This document shows, piece by piece, positions 1-5,509 of a DNA stretch of 5,509 bases (position 1 is the stretch's first letter; each line of letters starts with the position of its first letter). Source of the DNA: DASXMR01 sp036495525 (lineage in GTDB: Bacteria > Actinomycetota > Actinomycetes > Streptosporangiales > Streptosporangiaceae); the NCBI GenBank assembly GCA_036495525.1, contig DASXMR010000054.1, positions 1 through 5,509 on the forward strand. The letters are read 5' to 3'. The translations under genes were made by a program, and so were the position numbers. The notes beneath the pieces are model-generated. The model saw only the letters and a list, made by a program, of their open reading frames with translations. It was not told where the DNA came from and searched no databases.

Positions 1-464
1 CCGATCAGCTCGCCGGGCAGTTCGTCGCCGACGCGGCGCACAGCCTGGGCTGGGACACACCCGGCCTGCCCGATCCCGGCACGTCAACGGCGGCCGGGCA
101 GCTGGCCTGGCTCGCCGGACGCCTGGCCGACGGCACCGGCACCGGCAGCAGCGAGGAGCGGGACGCCGTCACCCGGCAGCTAGGGCAGCGATTCGAGGTC
201 TTCCAGGCCCACATCCAGATGATGAACGGATACCAGCCGGCCTCCCCGGGCGTCCGCGCGCCGGCCCTGATCGTCAGCGCCGACAGATCGCCGAACGCGC
301 CCACCAGGGACCTGTGGCCCGGCGTTCTGGACGGGCCGGTCTCGACCTTGGGAGTGGACAGCGACCACTACGCGTTCCTGCGCCCGCCGCTGATCGCGGA
401 CGTCGGCACGTGGATCCGCACGCGGCACTGCGGCAGCGAAGAGGCGCCCGGCCGTGGCGCCTGA
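1..464 (+). CDS. Thioesterase domain, C-terminal part (probable end of an upstream NRPS; 5' partial)
   Basis: The reading frame is open from base 3 to a TGA at 462-464, giving 153 visible residues; the true start lies outside the window. The protein resembles the second half of a type I thioesterase (alpha/beta hydrolase) that releases the finished peptide from an NRPS or PKS. Visible pieces, in order, are a lid-like helical stretch (residues 3-16, LAGQFVADAAHSLG), a linker helix ending in MNGYQP (about 66-79), a core beta strand PALIVSAD (87-94), and the catalytic-histidine motif SDHYAFL with His at residue 122. A helix and a short polar tail (RHCGSEEAPGRGA) close the protein. The Ser-containing GxSxG half is upstream and unseen. 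The Asp after the strand (residue 94) may be the acid of the triad, but I cannot assign it firmly. The exporter gene starts inside the last 11 bases, implying translational coupling. A stand-alone type II TE cannot be excluded from this fragment. Confidence 0.85.
   Translation, partial: DQLAGQFVADAAHSLGWDTPGLPDPGTSTAAGQLAWLAGRLADGTGTGSSEERDAVTRQLGQRFEVFQAHIQMMNGYQPASPGVRAPALIVSADRSPNAPTRDLWPGVLDGPVSTLGVDSDHYAFLRPPLIADVGTWIRTRHCGSEEAPGRGA
438..444 (+). promoter_or_regulatory. Probable ribosome binding site for the MFS exporter
   Basis: A purine-rich GAAGAGG lies 9 bases before the GTG at 454, inside the end of the upstream thioesterase frame. It supports GTG 454 as the exporter start. No other candidate start sits between here and the first transmembrane region. 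Confidence 0.5.
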
Positions 465-1857
465 CCAGGCCGCGCAGGCTGACCCGCGCCCCGAGGGCAC
501 GCGCCCCGACAGCCCGCAGGCGGCATCCGGCGACAACGTCTTCGCCAACCGGGACTTCCTCAAGCTGTGGCTGGGCGAGACGGTGTCGCAGATCGGCACG
601 CAGGTCACCCAGTTCGCGCTGCCCCTGGTGGCGATCCTCACCCTCAAGGCCTCGGTGCTCCAGGTCGGCGTGCTCAACGCGCTGCGTTTCGTGCCGGTTA
701 TCGTCGTCGCGCTGCTGGCCGGCGTCATGCTCGACCGCAGGCGCCGCAGGCCGGTACTCATCGTCTGCTCGCTGGGCAGCGCGGCCCTGACCGGCCTGGT
801 GCCGCTCGCGTCGGCGACCGGCTGGCTGTCCATGGGCCTGCTCTACGCGGTGGCCGTCGGAGTCGGCACGCTGACCGTGGCCTTCGACGTCGGGGCGCTG
901 TCCTACGTGCCGTTCCTGGTGCAGCGGCGGCACCTGACCGACAGCAACAGCAAGCTCATGGCCAGCAACGCGGTCGCGGGCATCGCCGGCCCCGGGCTCG
1001 CGGGCCTGCTGATCGGGCTGATCACCGCGCCGATCACGCTGTCGGTGGACGCCGTGTCGTACCTGTTCTCGGTGGCCGGCCTGATCGCCATCAGGAAGCC
1101 GGAACCGGCGCCCGAGCAGGCCGGGCAGCGCCCCTCGATCAGGCTCTCGATCGCCGAAGGCTTCCGTGCGGTCTACGGCAGCAGGCTGCTGCGGGTGCTG
1201 CTCGCGCAGTCCGCGGCGCTCAACGTCGGCTTCGGCGCGGTGTCCACGGTGTTCACCGTGTACGCGATCAGGGTGCTGCACCTGAGCCCGGTCAGGCTGG
1301 GCATCGCCGTCGGCGCGCTGCAGGCCGGCGCGCTGCTGGGAGCGCTGGGCGCCGCACGGGTCAAGCGGGCCCTCGGGCTCGGGCGCACCCTGGCCGTCAG
1401 CATCGTCGGCGTGTCCGCCGCGCCGCTCCTGCTGCTGATCCCGCGGGACGGGAGCCCGGCCGCGATGGCGCTGCTCATCGCCGGGTGGCTTGGCCACGGC
1501 GGCGGCATCGCGATCTGGAACGTGAACACGATTACGCTGCGCCAGGTCCTGACGCCCATGCGGCTGCTGGCCCGGATGAACGCGACCTACCGCATGCTGC
1601 TGTTCGGGGCGCTGCCGGCCGGAGCGATGGCCGGCGGCCTGCTCGGCAGCGCCGTCGGGCTGCGAACCGCGCTGGTGCTCTCGGTGATCGCGCTGACGTC
1701 TCCGCTGCTCTGGATCGTCTTCTCGCCGGTGTTCCGGCTCAGCGAGATGCCGTCAGGGCCCCTGTCAGATTCACCGTCGGATTCCCTGTCAGATACACCG
1801 TCGGATTCGACCGCACCGGCAGCGGACCTGCCCCTTTCGCTCGCGCAGGAGGAGTAG
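454..1857 (+). CDS. MFS efflux transporter (MFS_3 / EntS-like), probable product exporter
   Basis: A 467-residue membrane protein of the major facilitator superfamily, which moves small molecules across the cytoplasmic membrane using the proton gradient. After a 30-residue polar N-terminus comes the NRDFLKLWLGETVS opening (32-45) typical of the MFS_3 / enterobactin-exporter-like group. Next comes the loop 2-3 signature around GVMLDRRRRRP (90-100) with Asp94 and an Arg cluster. About 12 hydrophobic segments can be placed at roughly 42-63, 70-93, 101-121, 126-148, 170-190, 192-213, 246-271, 283-300, 312-329, 335-357, 380-401 and 405-425. A charged central loop at 214-245 separates the halves. 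The C-terminal tail (429-467) is unusual, with tandem Ser-Asp-Pro repeats. The GTG start is chosen because it has a plausible ribosome binding site and just precedes the conserved NRDF region. It overlaps the upstream TE gene by 11 bases and sits 2 bases before the NRPS, so export of the NRPS product (or self-resistance) is the likely job. The substrate itself is not readable from sequence. Confidence 0.92.
   Translation: MAPDQAAQADPRPEGTRPDSPQAASGDNVFANRDFLKLWLGETVSQIGTQVTQFALPLVAILTLKASVLQVGVLNALRFVPVIVVALLAGVMLDRRRRRPVLIVCSLGSAALTGLVPLASATGWLSMGLLYAVAVGVGTLTVAFDVGALSYVPFLVQRRHLTDSNSKLMASNAVAGIAGPGLAGLLIGLITAPITLSVDAVSYLFSVAGLIAIRKPEPAPEQAGQRPSIRLSIAEGFRAVYGSRLLRVLLAQSAALNVGFGAVSTVFTVYAIRVLHLSPVRLGIAVGALQAGALLGALGAARVKRALGLGRTLAVSIVGVSAAPLLLLIPRDGSPAAMALLIAGWLGHGGGIAIWNVNTITLRQVLTPMRLLARMNATYRMLLFGALPAGAMAGGLLGSAVGLRTALVLSVIALTSPLLWIVFSPVFRLSEMPSGPLSDSPSDSLSDTPSDSTAPAADLPLSLAQEE
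1750..1809 (+). repeat. 12-bp in-frame tandem repeat in the exporter C-terminal tail
   Basis: Two adjacent 24-base copies (1762-1785 and 1786-1809) match at 22 of 24 positions, differing only at their 10th and last bases. Each copy is itself two related 12-base units, CTGTCAGATTCA and CCGTCGGATTCC. A further decayed unit, CCGTCAGGGCCC, lies at 1750-1761. The frame is preserved, and the repeat encodes PSGP-LSDS-PSDS-LSDT-PSDS, a polar acidic cytoplasmic-type tail after the last membrane segment. The TCA and ACA codons here are uncommon in the surrounding GC-rich genes. Confidence 0.9.
1847..1854 (+). promoter_or_regulatory. Strong Shine-Dalgarno for the NRPS gene
   Basis: AGGAGGAG is a near-perfect anti-16S match placed 5 bases before the ATG at 1860 (7 bases measured from the AGGAGG core). 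It lies inside the last exporter codons (QEE), so translation of the NRPS is probably coupled to termination on the exporter. It fixes the NRPS start at 1860. Confidence 0.85.
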
Positions 1858-1859
1858 CC

Positions 1860-4800
1860 ATGTTGTCAGACGCTCAGCGGGCGGCGCTGGCCAGCCAGCT
1901 GCGCCGCGGCCGGGAGACCGGTCCCGGCCAGGAGAACGGCGCGCGCGAGATTCCGCGGCGCCCGGCCGGGCTGGCCGACGCGCCGCTGTCCTACGGGCAG
2001 GAGCAGCTGTGGTTCATCGACCGGCTCGCGCCGGGACGGGCGACCTATAACATCCCGCTCGCGGTGAGCCTGACCGGCTTACTGGACGCCGGGGCGCTAG
2101 GCCGGGCGATCGACCGGCTGGTGGCGCGGCATGAGGCACTGCGCACCAGGCTGGCGGCAGGCCCGGACGGCCAGCCCGTGCAGGTGATCGACCCGCCTGA
2201 GCCGTCGGTCCTTGAGGTGGCGGATCTCACCGGGGTAGCGCACGGCCTGCGGGCGGCCAGGCTGCGGGAGTTCATCGGCACCGAATCGCTCCGGCCGTTC
2301 GCGCTGGCGCAGGGCCCGCTGCTGCGGACCTGGCTGCTGCGGCTCGCCGAGCGAGAGCATGTGCTGGTCATCGTGGTCCATCACGCGGTGTTCGACGGCT
2401 GGTCCGCCCGGGTGATGGTGCGCGAGCTGGCGGCGCTGTACGACGCCGAGGTCACGGGGGAGCGGCCGGGGCTCGCGGAGCTGCCGGTGCAGTTCGCGGA
2501 CTACGCGGCCTGGGAACGCGACCGGATCGGCGGCGAGGTGCTGGCGCGGCTCGAGGCTTACTGGCGGCGGACGATGGCGGGGTTCGAGACCGTGCAGTTC
2601 CCCGCGGACCGGCCGCGCCCGGTCCTGGAAGACTTCGCGGGCGGGCTGGCCGAGCACATGACGGGCCCCGGCCTGCTGGCCGGCCTCAGGGAGCTGAGCA
2701 GCCGGGAGGGGACCACGCTGTTCGTCACGCTGATGACCGGGCTGCTGGCCCTGCTGCATCGCTACACCGGGCAGAACGATCTCGTCGTCGGCACCGCCAG
2801 CGCCAGCCGGACGAGGCCCGAGCTGGTGCCGCTGATCGGCTTCCTGGTCAACATGCTGCCGATCCGCGCCGACACGTCCGGGGATCCGTCGTTCACCGAG
2901 CTGCTCGGCCGGGTGAAGAAGGCCATCATCGGCGCGTATGCGCACCAGGACCTGCCGTTCGGCAAGCTGGTGGAGACGCTCGGGGTGCAGCGGGACCCCG
3001 GCCGCGGCCCGGTCTTCCAGATCGCGCTGACCTACGCCGAGCGCGACAGCACCCCGGTCCGCGCCGCGGGCGTCGACTTTCTCGTCACCGACCTGATCGT
3101 CGGCATCAACGCTGCGAAGTTCGACCTGGACTTCCTCGCCGAGGCCCGGCCCGGCGGCCTGTGGGTCGAGTGCTCGTATAAGACCGGGCTGTTCGACGCC
3201 GCGACGATCCGGCGGCTGCTCGCGCACTTCGAGGTGCTGCTGGCCGGGGCGGTGACCGCCCCGTCGGCGCGCCTCTCGCAGCTGCCGGTGCTGACCGCCG
3301 GCGAGCTGCGGCACGAGCTGGCCGACTGGAACGACACCGCGGCGATGTTCCCGGCGTGCTGCATGCACCAGGGCTTCGAAGCGCAGGTGGCCCGGACCCC
3401 CGATGGGGTCGCAGCCGAGCTCGGCGGCGCGCGGGTCACGTACGCCGAGCTGAACGGCCACGCGAACCAGATCGCCCGGCGGCTGCGCGACCTGGGGGTT
3501 GGGCCCGAGGTGCTCGTGGGGGTGTGCATGGGCACCTCGCCGCGCAGGCTCGCCGCGCTGCTGGGAATCTGGAAGGCCGGCGGCGGCTACGTGCCGCTGG
3601 ACCCGGCGCTGCCGGCCGAGCGGCTGTCGTTCATGATGGCCGACGCCGCGATGGCGGTGGTGCTGGCCGATGACTCGACCCGGCCGGCCCTGACGCCCCT
3701 GACGGCCCCGGCCACTCCGGCAACCCCGACAACCCCGACAACCCCGACAAGACTGCCGCAGGCCGGCCCGGCGCTGGTGTCGCTCGACGCTGACTGGCCG
3801 GCGATCAGCGACCTGGACGCCGCTAACCTGACGGACACCGCGGTCGACCCGGCGAACGTGGCCTACGTGATCTACACGTCGGGCTCGACCGGCCGGCCCA
3901 AGGGCGTCGTGGTCGAGCACCGGCAGGCGGTCAACTTCGTGTACGGCATGATCGCGCACTGGTCCATCGGCCCGGCCGACGCCGTGCTGCAGTTCTCGTC
4001 GCTGAGCTTCGACGCGTCCGTGCACGAGATGTTCATGCCGCTGCTGGGCGGCGGGCGGGTGGTGCTGGCCTCCCCTGAGACGCTGCACTCCCCGCCACGG
4101 CTGGCCGCGCTGATGCGCGGGACCGGCGTGACGTTCGCCGTCCTGACCCCGTCGGTCCTCACGCTCCTCGGCGATGAGCAGTTCGGTGACCTGCGCGTCC
4201 TGGAGGCTTGCGGCGAGGAACTACCCTCCGAGCTGGCCCGACGCTGGATCCGCCCCGGCCTGCGGTTCGCCAACGGCTACGGCCCGACCGAGACAGCGGT
4301 CACCGCGGCCTTCGCCGAGCTGGACGCCAGCACCCCGCTGCCGCCGCCGATCGGCCGGCCGCCGCCGAACTGCACGGCGTATGTGCTGGACCCGCACCTG
4401 CACCCGGTGCCCCCCGGGGTCATCGGCGAACTGCACATCGGCGGGGCCGGCGTGGCCCGCGGTTACCTGGGCCGGCCCGACCTGACCCGGCAGCGGTTCA
4501 TCCCCGACCCGTTCGCCCCGGGCCAGCGGCTGTACAAGAGCGGTGACCTGGTCCGCCGCCGGGCCGACGGCAGCATCGTCTTCGTCGGCCGGGCCGACCA
4601 TCAGGTGAAGATCCGCGGGCTGCGGATCGAGCTGGGCGAGATCGACGCCGCGCTGGCCGCTCACCCGGACGTCGACCAGGCCGCCGCCGTGGTGACCGGC
4701 CAGGCCGGGGACAGCCAGCTCGCGGCCTACCTGCGCCCCGCGGCCGGCCGCGCGCCCAGCCCGGCCGAATTGCGCGCCCACCTGGCCCGCACCCTGCCCG

Positions 4801-5509
4801 CTTACATGATCCCCACGCACCTGATCACCGTCGACGCGCTTCCGCTCAACACCAGCGGCAAGATCGACCGCTTCGCGCTGCCCGCCCCGGACCGGGTGCC
4901 TGCCGCCCGCGGACAGGTGCCGCCCGGCACCGCCACCGAGTCTGTCCTCGTCGATCTCTACGCGGACGTGCTCGGCGCCGGGCAGGTCGGTGCCACCGAC
5001 AGCTTCTTCGACCTCGGCGGCAGTTCCCTGCAGGTCATGCGGCTGGTCGACCAGATCAACCACAAGACCGGCGTCGATGTCGGCGTCTCCGCGATCTTCG
5101 TGCACCCCACGCCCCGGCAGCTGGCCGCCAGCATCGATGCCGTCCAGAGCGGCACCGCGCCTCAGGTCGCCTCCGGTCCGCTGATCCGGCTCAGCAACGG
5201 CGCCGGCGAGCTGCCGCTGTTCTTGATCCACCCGGTCGGCGGCACGGTGTTCGGCTATCACCAGCTGGCTCGTGAGCTGGCCGGCACGTTCGGTGTCTAC
5301 GGCCTGCAGGCACCCGGGCTGACTGGCGCCGGCAGAGGCGCGGGCGGAGGCGCGGGCAGAGGCGCGGGCGCGACGGCCGCGTCGCTGGCCGGGCTGGCCG
5401 ACGATTACGCCGGCCGGATCCGGGCAGTCCAGCCGGCCGGCCCGTACCGGCTGGGGGGCTGGTCGATGGGCGGGGTGGTGGCGTTCGAGATCGCGCGGCG
5501 GCTGGAGCA
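1860..5509 (+). CDS. Non-ribosomal peptide synthetase, single module C-A-T-TE (3' partial)
   Basis: The frame opens at ATG 1860 and runs without a stop to the window end (1216 full codons). A cytoplasmic multidomain enzyme, it should add one amino acid to a peptidyl or acyl donor and then release the product. Order: N-terminal helical linker (1-40), condensation domain (41-480), adenylation domain (502-1011), thiolation domain (1021-1092), thioesterase domain (from 1107, cut off after its nucleophile). All core motifs look intact: HHAVFDG at 174-180, YTSGSTGRPKG at 672-682, NGYGPTE at 805-811, NTSGK with Lys1001, GGSSL with phosphopantetheine Ser1056, and GWSMGG with Ser1202. There is no epimerization or methylation domain, so an unmodified L-residue is expected. 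The A-domain selectivity code is not one I recognise. Two in-frame tandem repeats enlarge surface loops, and Leu74 is a TTA codon. The start is supported by the strong Shine-Dalgarno and the 2-base gap after the exporter. The cluster product is unknown. Confidence 0.96.
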   Translation, partial: MLSDAQRAALASQLRRGRETGPGQENGAREIPRRPAGLADAPLSYGQEQLWFIDRLAPGRATYNIPLAVSLTGLLDAGALGRAIDRLVARHEALRTRLAAGPDGQPVQVIDPPEPSVLEVADLTGVAHGLRAARLREFIGTESLRPFALAQGPLLRTWLLRLAEREHVLVIVVHHAVFDGWSARVMVRELAALYDAEVTGERPGLAELPVQFADYAAWERDRIGGEVLARLEAYWRRTMAGFETVQFPADRPRPVLEDFAGGLAEHMTGPGLLAGLRELSSREGTTLFVTLMTGLLALLHRYTGQNDLVVGTASASRTRPELVPLIGFLVNMLPIRADTSGDPSFTELLGRVKKAIIGAYAHQDLPFGKLVETLGVQRDPGRGPVFQIALTYAERDSTPVRAAGVDFLVTDLIVGINAAKFDLDFLAEARPGGLWVECSYKTGLFDAATIRRLLAHFEVLLAGAVTAPSARLSQLPVLTAGELRHELADWNDTAAMFPACCMHQGFEAQVARTPDGVAAELGGARVTYAELNGHANQIARRLRDLGVGPEVLVGVCMGTSPRRLAALLGIWKAGGGYVPLDPALPAERLSFMMADAAMAVVLADDSTRPALTPLTAPATPATPTTPTTPTRLPQAGPALVSLDADWPAISDLDAANLTDTAVDPANVAYVIYTSGSTGRPKGVVVEHRQAVNFVYGMIAHWSIGPADAVLQFSSLSFDASVHEMFMPLLGGGRVVLASPETLHSPPRLAALMRGTGVTFAVLTPSVLTLLGDEQFGDLRVLEACGEELPSELARRWIRPGLRFANGYGPTETAVTAAFAELDASTPLPPPIGRPPPNCTAYVLDPHLHPVPPGVIGELHIGGAGVARGYLGRPDLTRQRFIPDPFAPGQRLYKSGDLVRRRADGSIVFVGRADHQVKIRGLRIELGEIDAALAAHPDVDQAAAVVTGQAGDSQLAAYLRPAAGRAPSPAELRAHLARTLPAYMIPTHLITVDALPLNTSGKIDRFALPAPDRVPAARGQVPPGTATESVLVDLYADVLGAGQVGATDSFFDLGGSSLQVMRLVDQINHKTGVDVGVSAIFVHPTPRQLAASIDAVQSGTAPQVASGPLIRLSNGAGELPLFLIHPVGGTVFGYHQLARELAGTFGVYGLQAPGLTGAGRGAGGGAGRGAGATAASLAGLADDYAGRIRAVQPAGPYRLGGWSMGGVVAFEIARRLE
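1980..3299 (+). other. Condensation (C) domain, LCL-like
   Basis: Residues about 41-480 of the NRPS form the amide bond between an upstream donor and this module's aminoacyl acceptor. The usual motif series is present: LSYGQEQLWFIDRL (43-56), RHEALRT (90-96), active site HHAVFDGWS (174-182, general-base His175), FADYAAWER (212-220), IGFLVNMLPIR (326-336), HQDLPFGKLVE (362-372) and RDPGRGPVFQ (378-387). The first motif resembles LCL domains (L-configured donor) rather than the DCL, starter or dual C/E types, and the heterocyclization DxxxxD signature is absent. Being the first domain of the protein, it must receive its donor in trans. Confidence 0.9.
2079..2081 (+). promoter_or_regulatory. Rare TTA leucine codon in the NRPS gene
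   Basis: Leu74 of the NRPS (GGC TTA CTG) is encoded by TTA. It is the only in-frame TTA I found in the three genes shown. In Streptomyces and relatives TTA is decoded by the developmentally controlled bldA tRNA, so the codon can delay synthesis until differentiation. Whether that applies depends on the host, which is not identified. Confidence 0.4.
3363..4892 (+). other. Adenylation (A) domain, unrecognised selectivity code
   Basis: Residues about 502-1011 activate an amino acid as the aminoacyl-AMP and transfer it to the T domain. Motifs: A1 VTYAEL (526-531), A2 WKAGGGYVPLDP (571-582), A3 YTSGSTGRPKG (672-682), A4 FDASVHE (717-723), A5 NGYGPTE (805-811), A6 GELHIGGAGVARGYL (856-870), A7 YKSGDL (892-897), A8 GRADHQVKIRGLRIELGE (910-927) and A10 NTSGK (997-1001). 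Aligning by motif to GrsA, the ten pocket residues read Asp718, Ala719, His722, Val761, Glu782, Cys784, Gly806, Val814, Thr815, Lys1001. The Asp fits an alpha-amino acid. The rest matches no code I remember, and Glu782 is unusual. The loop between A2 and A3 is about 20 residues longer than I recall in GrsA because of a Thr-Pro repeat. Confidence 0.92.
3690..3749 (+). repeat. 9-bp in-frame tandem repeat in an A-domain loop
   Basis: The core is three exact copies of CAACCCCGA (3721-3747), preceded by degenerate 9-base units (ACGGCCCCG, GCCACTCCG) and by the pair CTGACGCCC / CTGACGGCC at 3690-3707. In frame it encodes LTP-LTA-P-ATP-ATP-TTP-TTP-T (residues 611-630), a Thr/Pro-rich flexible stretch between A-domain motifs A2 and A3. 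The unit length keeps the frame, and the pattern looks like replication-slippage growth. Confidence 0.9.
4920..5135 (+). other. Thiolation (peptidyl carrier) domain
   Basis: Residues about 1021-1092 form a four-helix carrier that holds the activated amino acid, and then the product, on a phosphopantetheine arm. The signature is DSFFDLGGSSLQVM (1047-1060), with Ser1056 as the attachment residue. The helix ending IFVHPTPRQLA (1079-1089) is the usual C-terminal carrier motif. GGSS, rather than GGDS, is in keeping with the absence of an epimerization domain after it. Confidence 0.92.
5178..5509 (+). other. Thioesterase (TE) domain, N-terminal part (cut by window end)
   Basis: From about residue 1107 an alpha/beta-hydrolase thioesterase begins with PLFLIHPVGGTVFGY (1119-1133). 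HPVGG is the oxyanion-hole motif of type I TEs. VYGLQAPGL (1146-1154) and then GGWSMGG (1199-1205) follow, with nucleophile Ser1202. It accepts the peptide from the T domain and releases it by hydrolysis or cyclisation; which of the two cannot be told. The lid, the catalytic Asp and the His lie beyond the window. A Gly/Ala/Arg repeat enlarges the loop between residues 1155 and 1175 by about a dozen residues compared with typical TEs as I remember them. Confidence 0.92.
5331..5366 (+). repeat. 12-bp in-frame tandem repeat in the TE domain
   Basis: Three consecutive 12-base units: GGCAGAGGCGCG (5331-5342), GGCGGAGGCGCG (5343-5354) and GGCAGAGGCGCG (5355-5366). The first and third are identical and the second differs at one base. 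They encode GRGA-GGGA-GRGA (residues 1158-1169), a flexible basic Gly-rich loop between the VYGLQAPGL strand and the helix preceding the nucleophile. AGA arginine codons are otherwise rare here. Confidence 0.92.

Noticed and set aside
274..1497. A 407-codon open frame on the minus strand opposite the exporter
   Set aside because: The composition is low-complexity (Arg, Gln, Asp, Gly) with no motif, while the plus-strand frame gives a clear 12-helix MFS protein. It is a shadow frame.
1855..1862. A terminator or promoter between exporter and NRPS
   Set aside because: Only 2 bases separate stop and start, with no stem-loop plus T-run. The genes are read as one transcript.
1860..1980. Possible dual condensation/epimerization domain at the NRPS N-terminus
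   Set aside because: Dual C/E domains carry an extra extended His motif near the N-terminus. The 40 residues before the first C motif show none, and the motifs are LCL-like.
3711..3750. Short regular repeats that might suggest CRISPR or an iteron-type origin
   Set aside because: The 9-base units are directly contiguous without spacers, in frame, and encode a Thr-Pro stretch inside the A domain. A coding minisatellite explains them.
2097..4088. A 663-codon open frame on the minus strand
   Set aside because: It lies wholly opposite the NRPS C and A domains, is dominated by Arg/Gly/Pro/Gln/His, and has no recognisable domain. It is the expected antisense shadow of GC-rich coding DNA.
4221..5261. 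A 346-codon open frame on the minus strand opposite the A, T and TE domains
   Set aside because: Antisense to strongly conserved NRPS motifs and with no domain of its own. It is a shadow frame.
5460..5509. Possible truncation of the NRPS
   Set aside because: The frame is still open and well conserved at the last base. The gene is cut by the window edge, with no sign of a frameshift or stop.

Overview
The window is very GC-rich (roughly 70% by eye, with strong G/C bias at third codon positions), has GTG/ATG starts and tightly packed genes. This suggests a filamentous actinomycete. The genus cannot be fixed from the sequence. All genes lie on the + strand and form one apparent operon fragment of a non-ribosomal peptide synthetase (NRPS) biosynthetic cluster. 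There is no gene-free stretch longer than 2 bases, and no internal promoter, terminator, RNA gene, mobile element or CRISPR array was seen.

Layout: (1) bases 1-464 are the 3' end of a gene whose last ~150 residues are the C-terminal half of a thioesterase (TE) domain with the catalytic-His motif (SDHYAFL). It is probably the terminal domain of an upstream NRPS, or less likely a stand-alone TE. (2) 454-1857 is a complete 467-aa major facilitator superfamily exporter whose GTG start overlaps the preceding stop by 11 bases. (3) 1860-5509 is the first 1216 codons of a second NRPS, starting 2 bases after the exporter stop behind a strong Shine-Dalgarno. It is a single module ordered condensation (C) - adenylation (A) - thiolation (T) - thioesterase (TE), and the window ends a few residues after the TE nucleophile motif GWSMGG.

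Working together: the NRPS module should activate one amino acid, load it on the T-domain phosphopantetheine, condense it with a donor carried by another protein, and release the product through its TE. The exporter is the natural candidate to carry the product out. The upstream protein also ends in a TE, so the operon appears to contain two chain-release points.

Most worth a second look: a non-canonical ten-residue adenylation code (read here as DAHVECGVTK) with an acidic residue in an unusual place; three separate in-frame tandem-repeat expansions (12, 9 and 12 bp units) in the exporter tail, an A-domain loop and a TE loop; a lone TTA codon in the NRPS; and the duplicated TE architecture. 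The families themselves are well known. I see no evidence of a wholly new class of system in this window.
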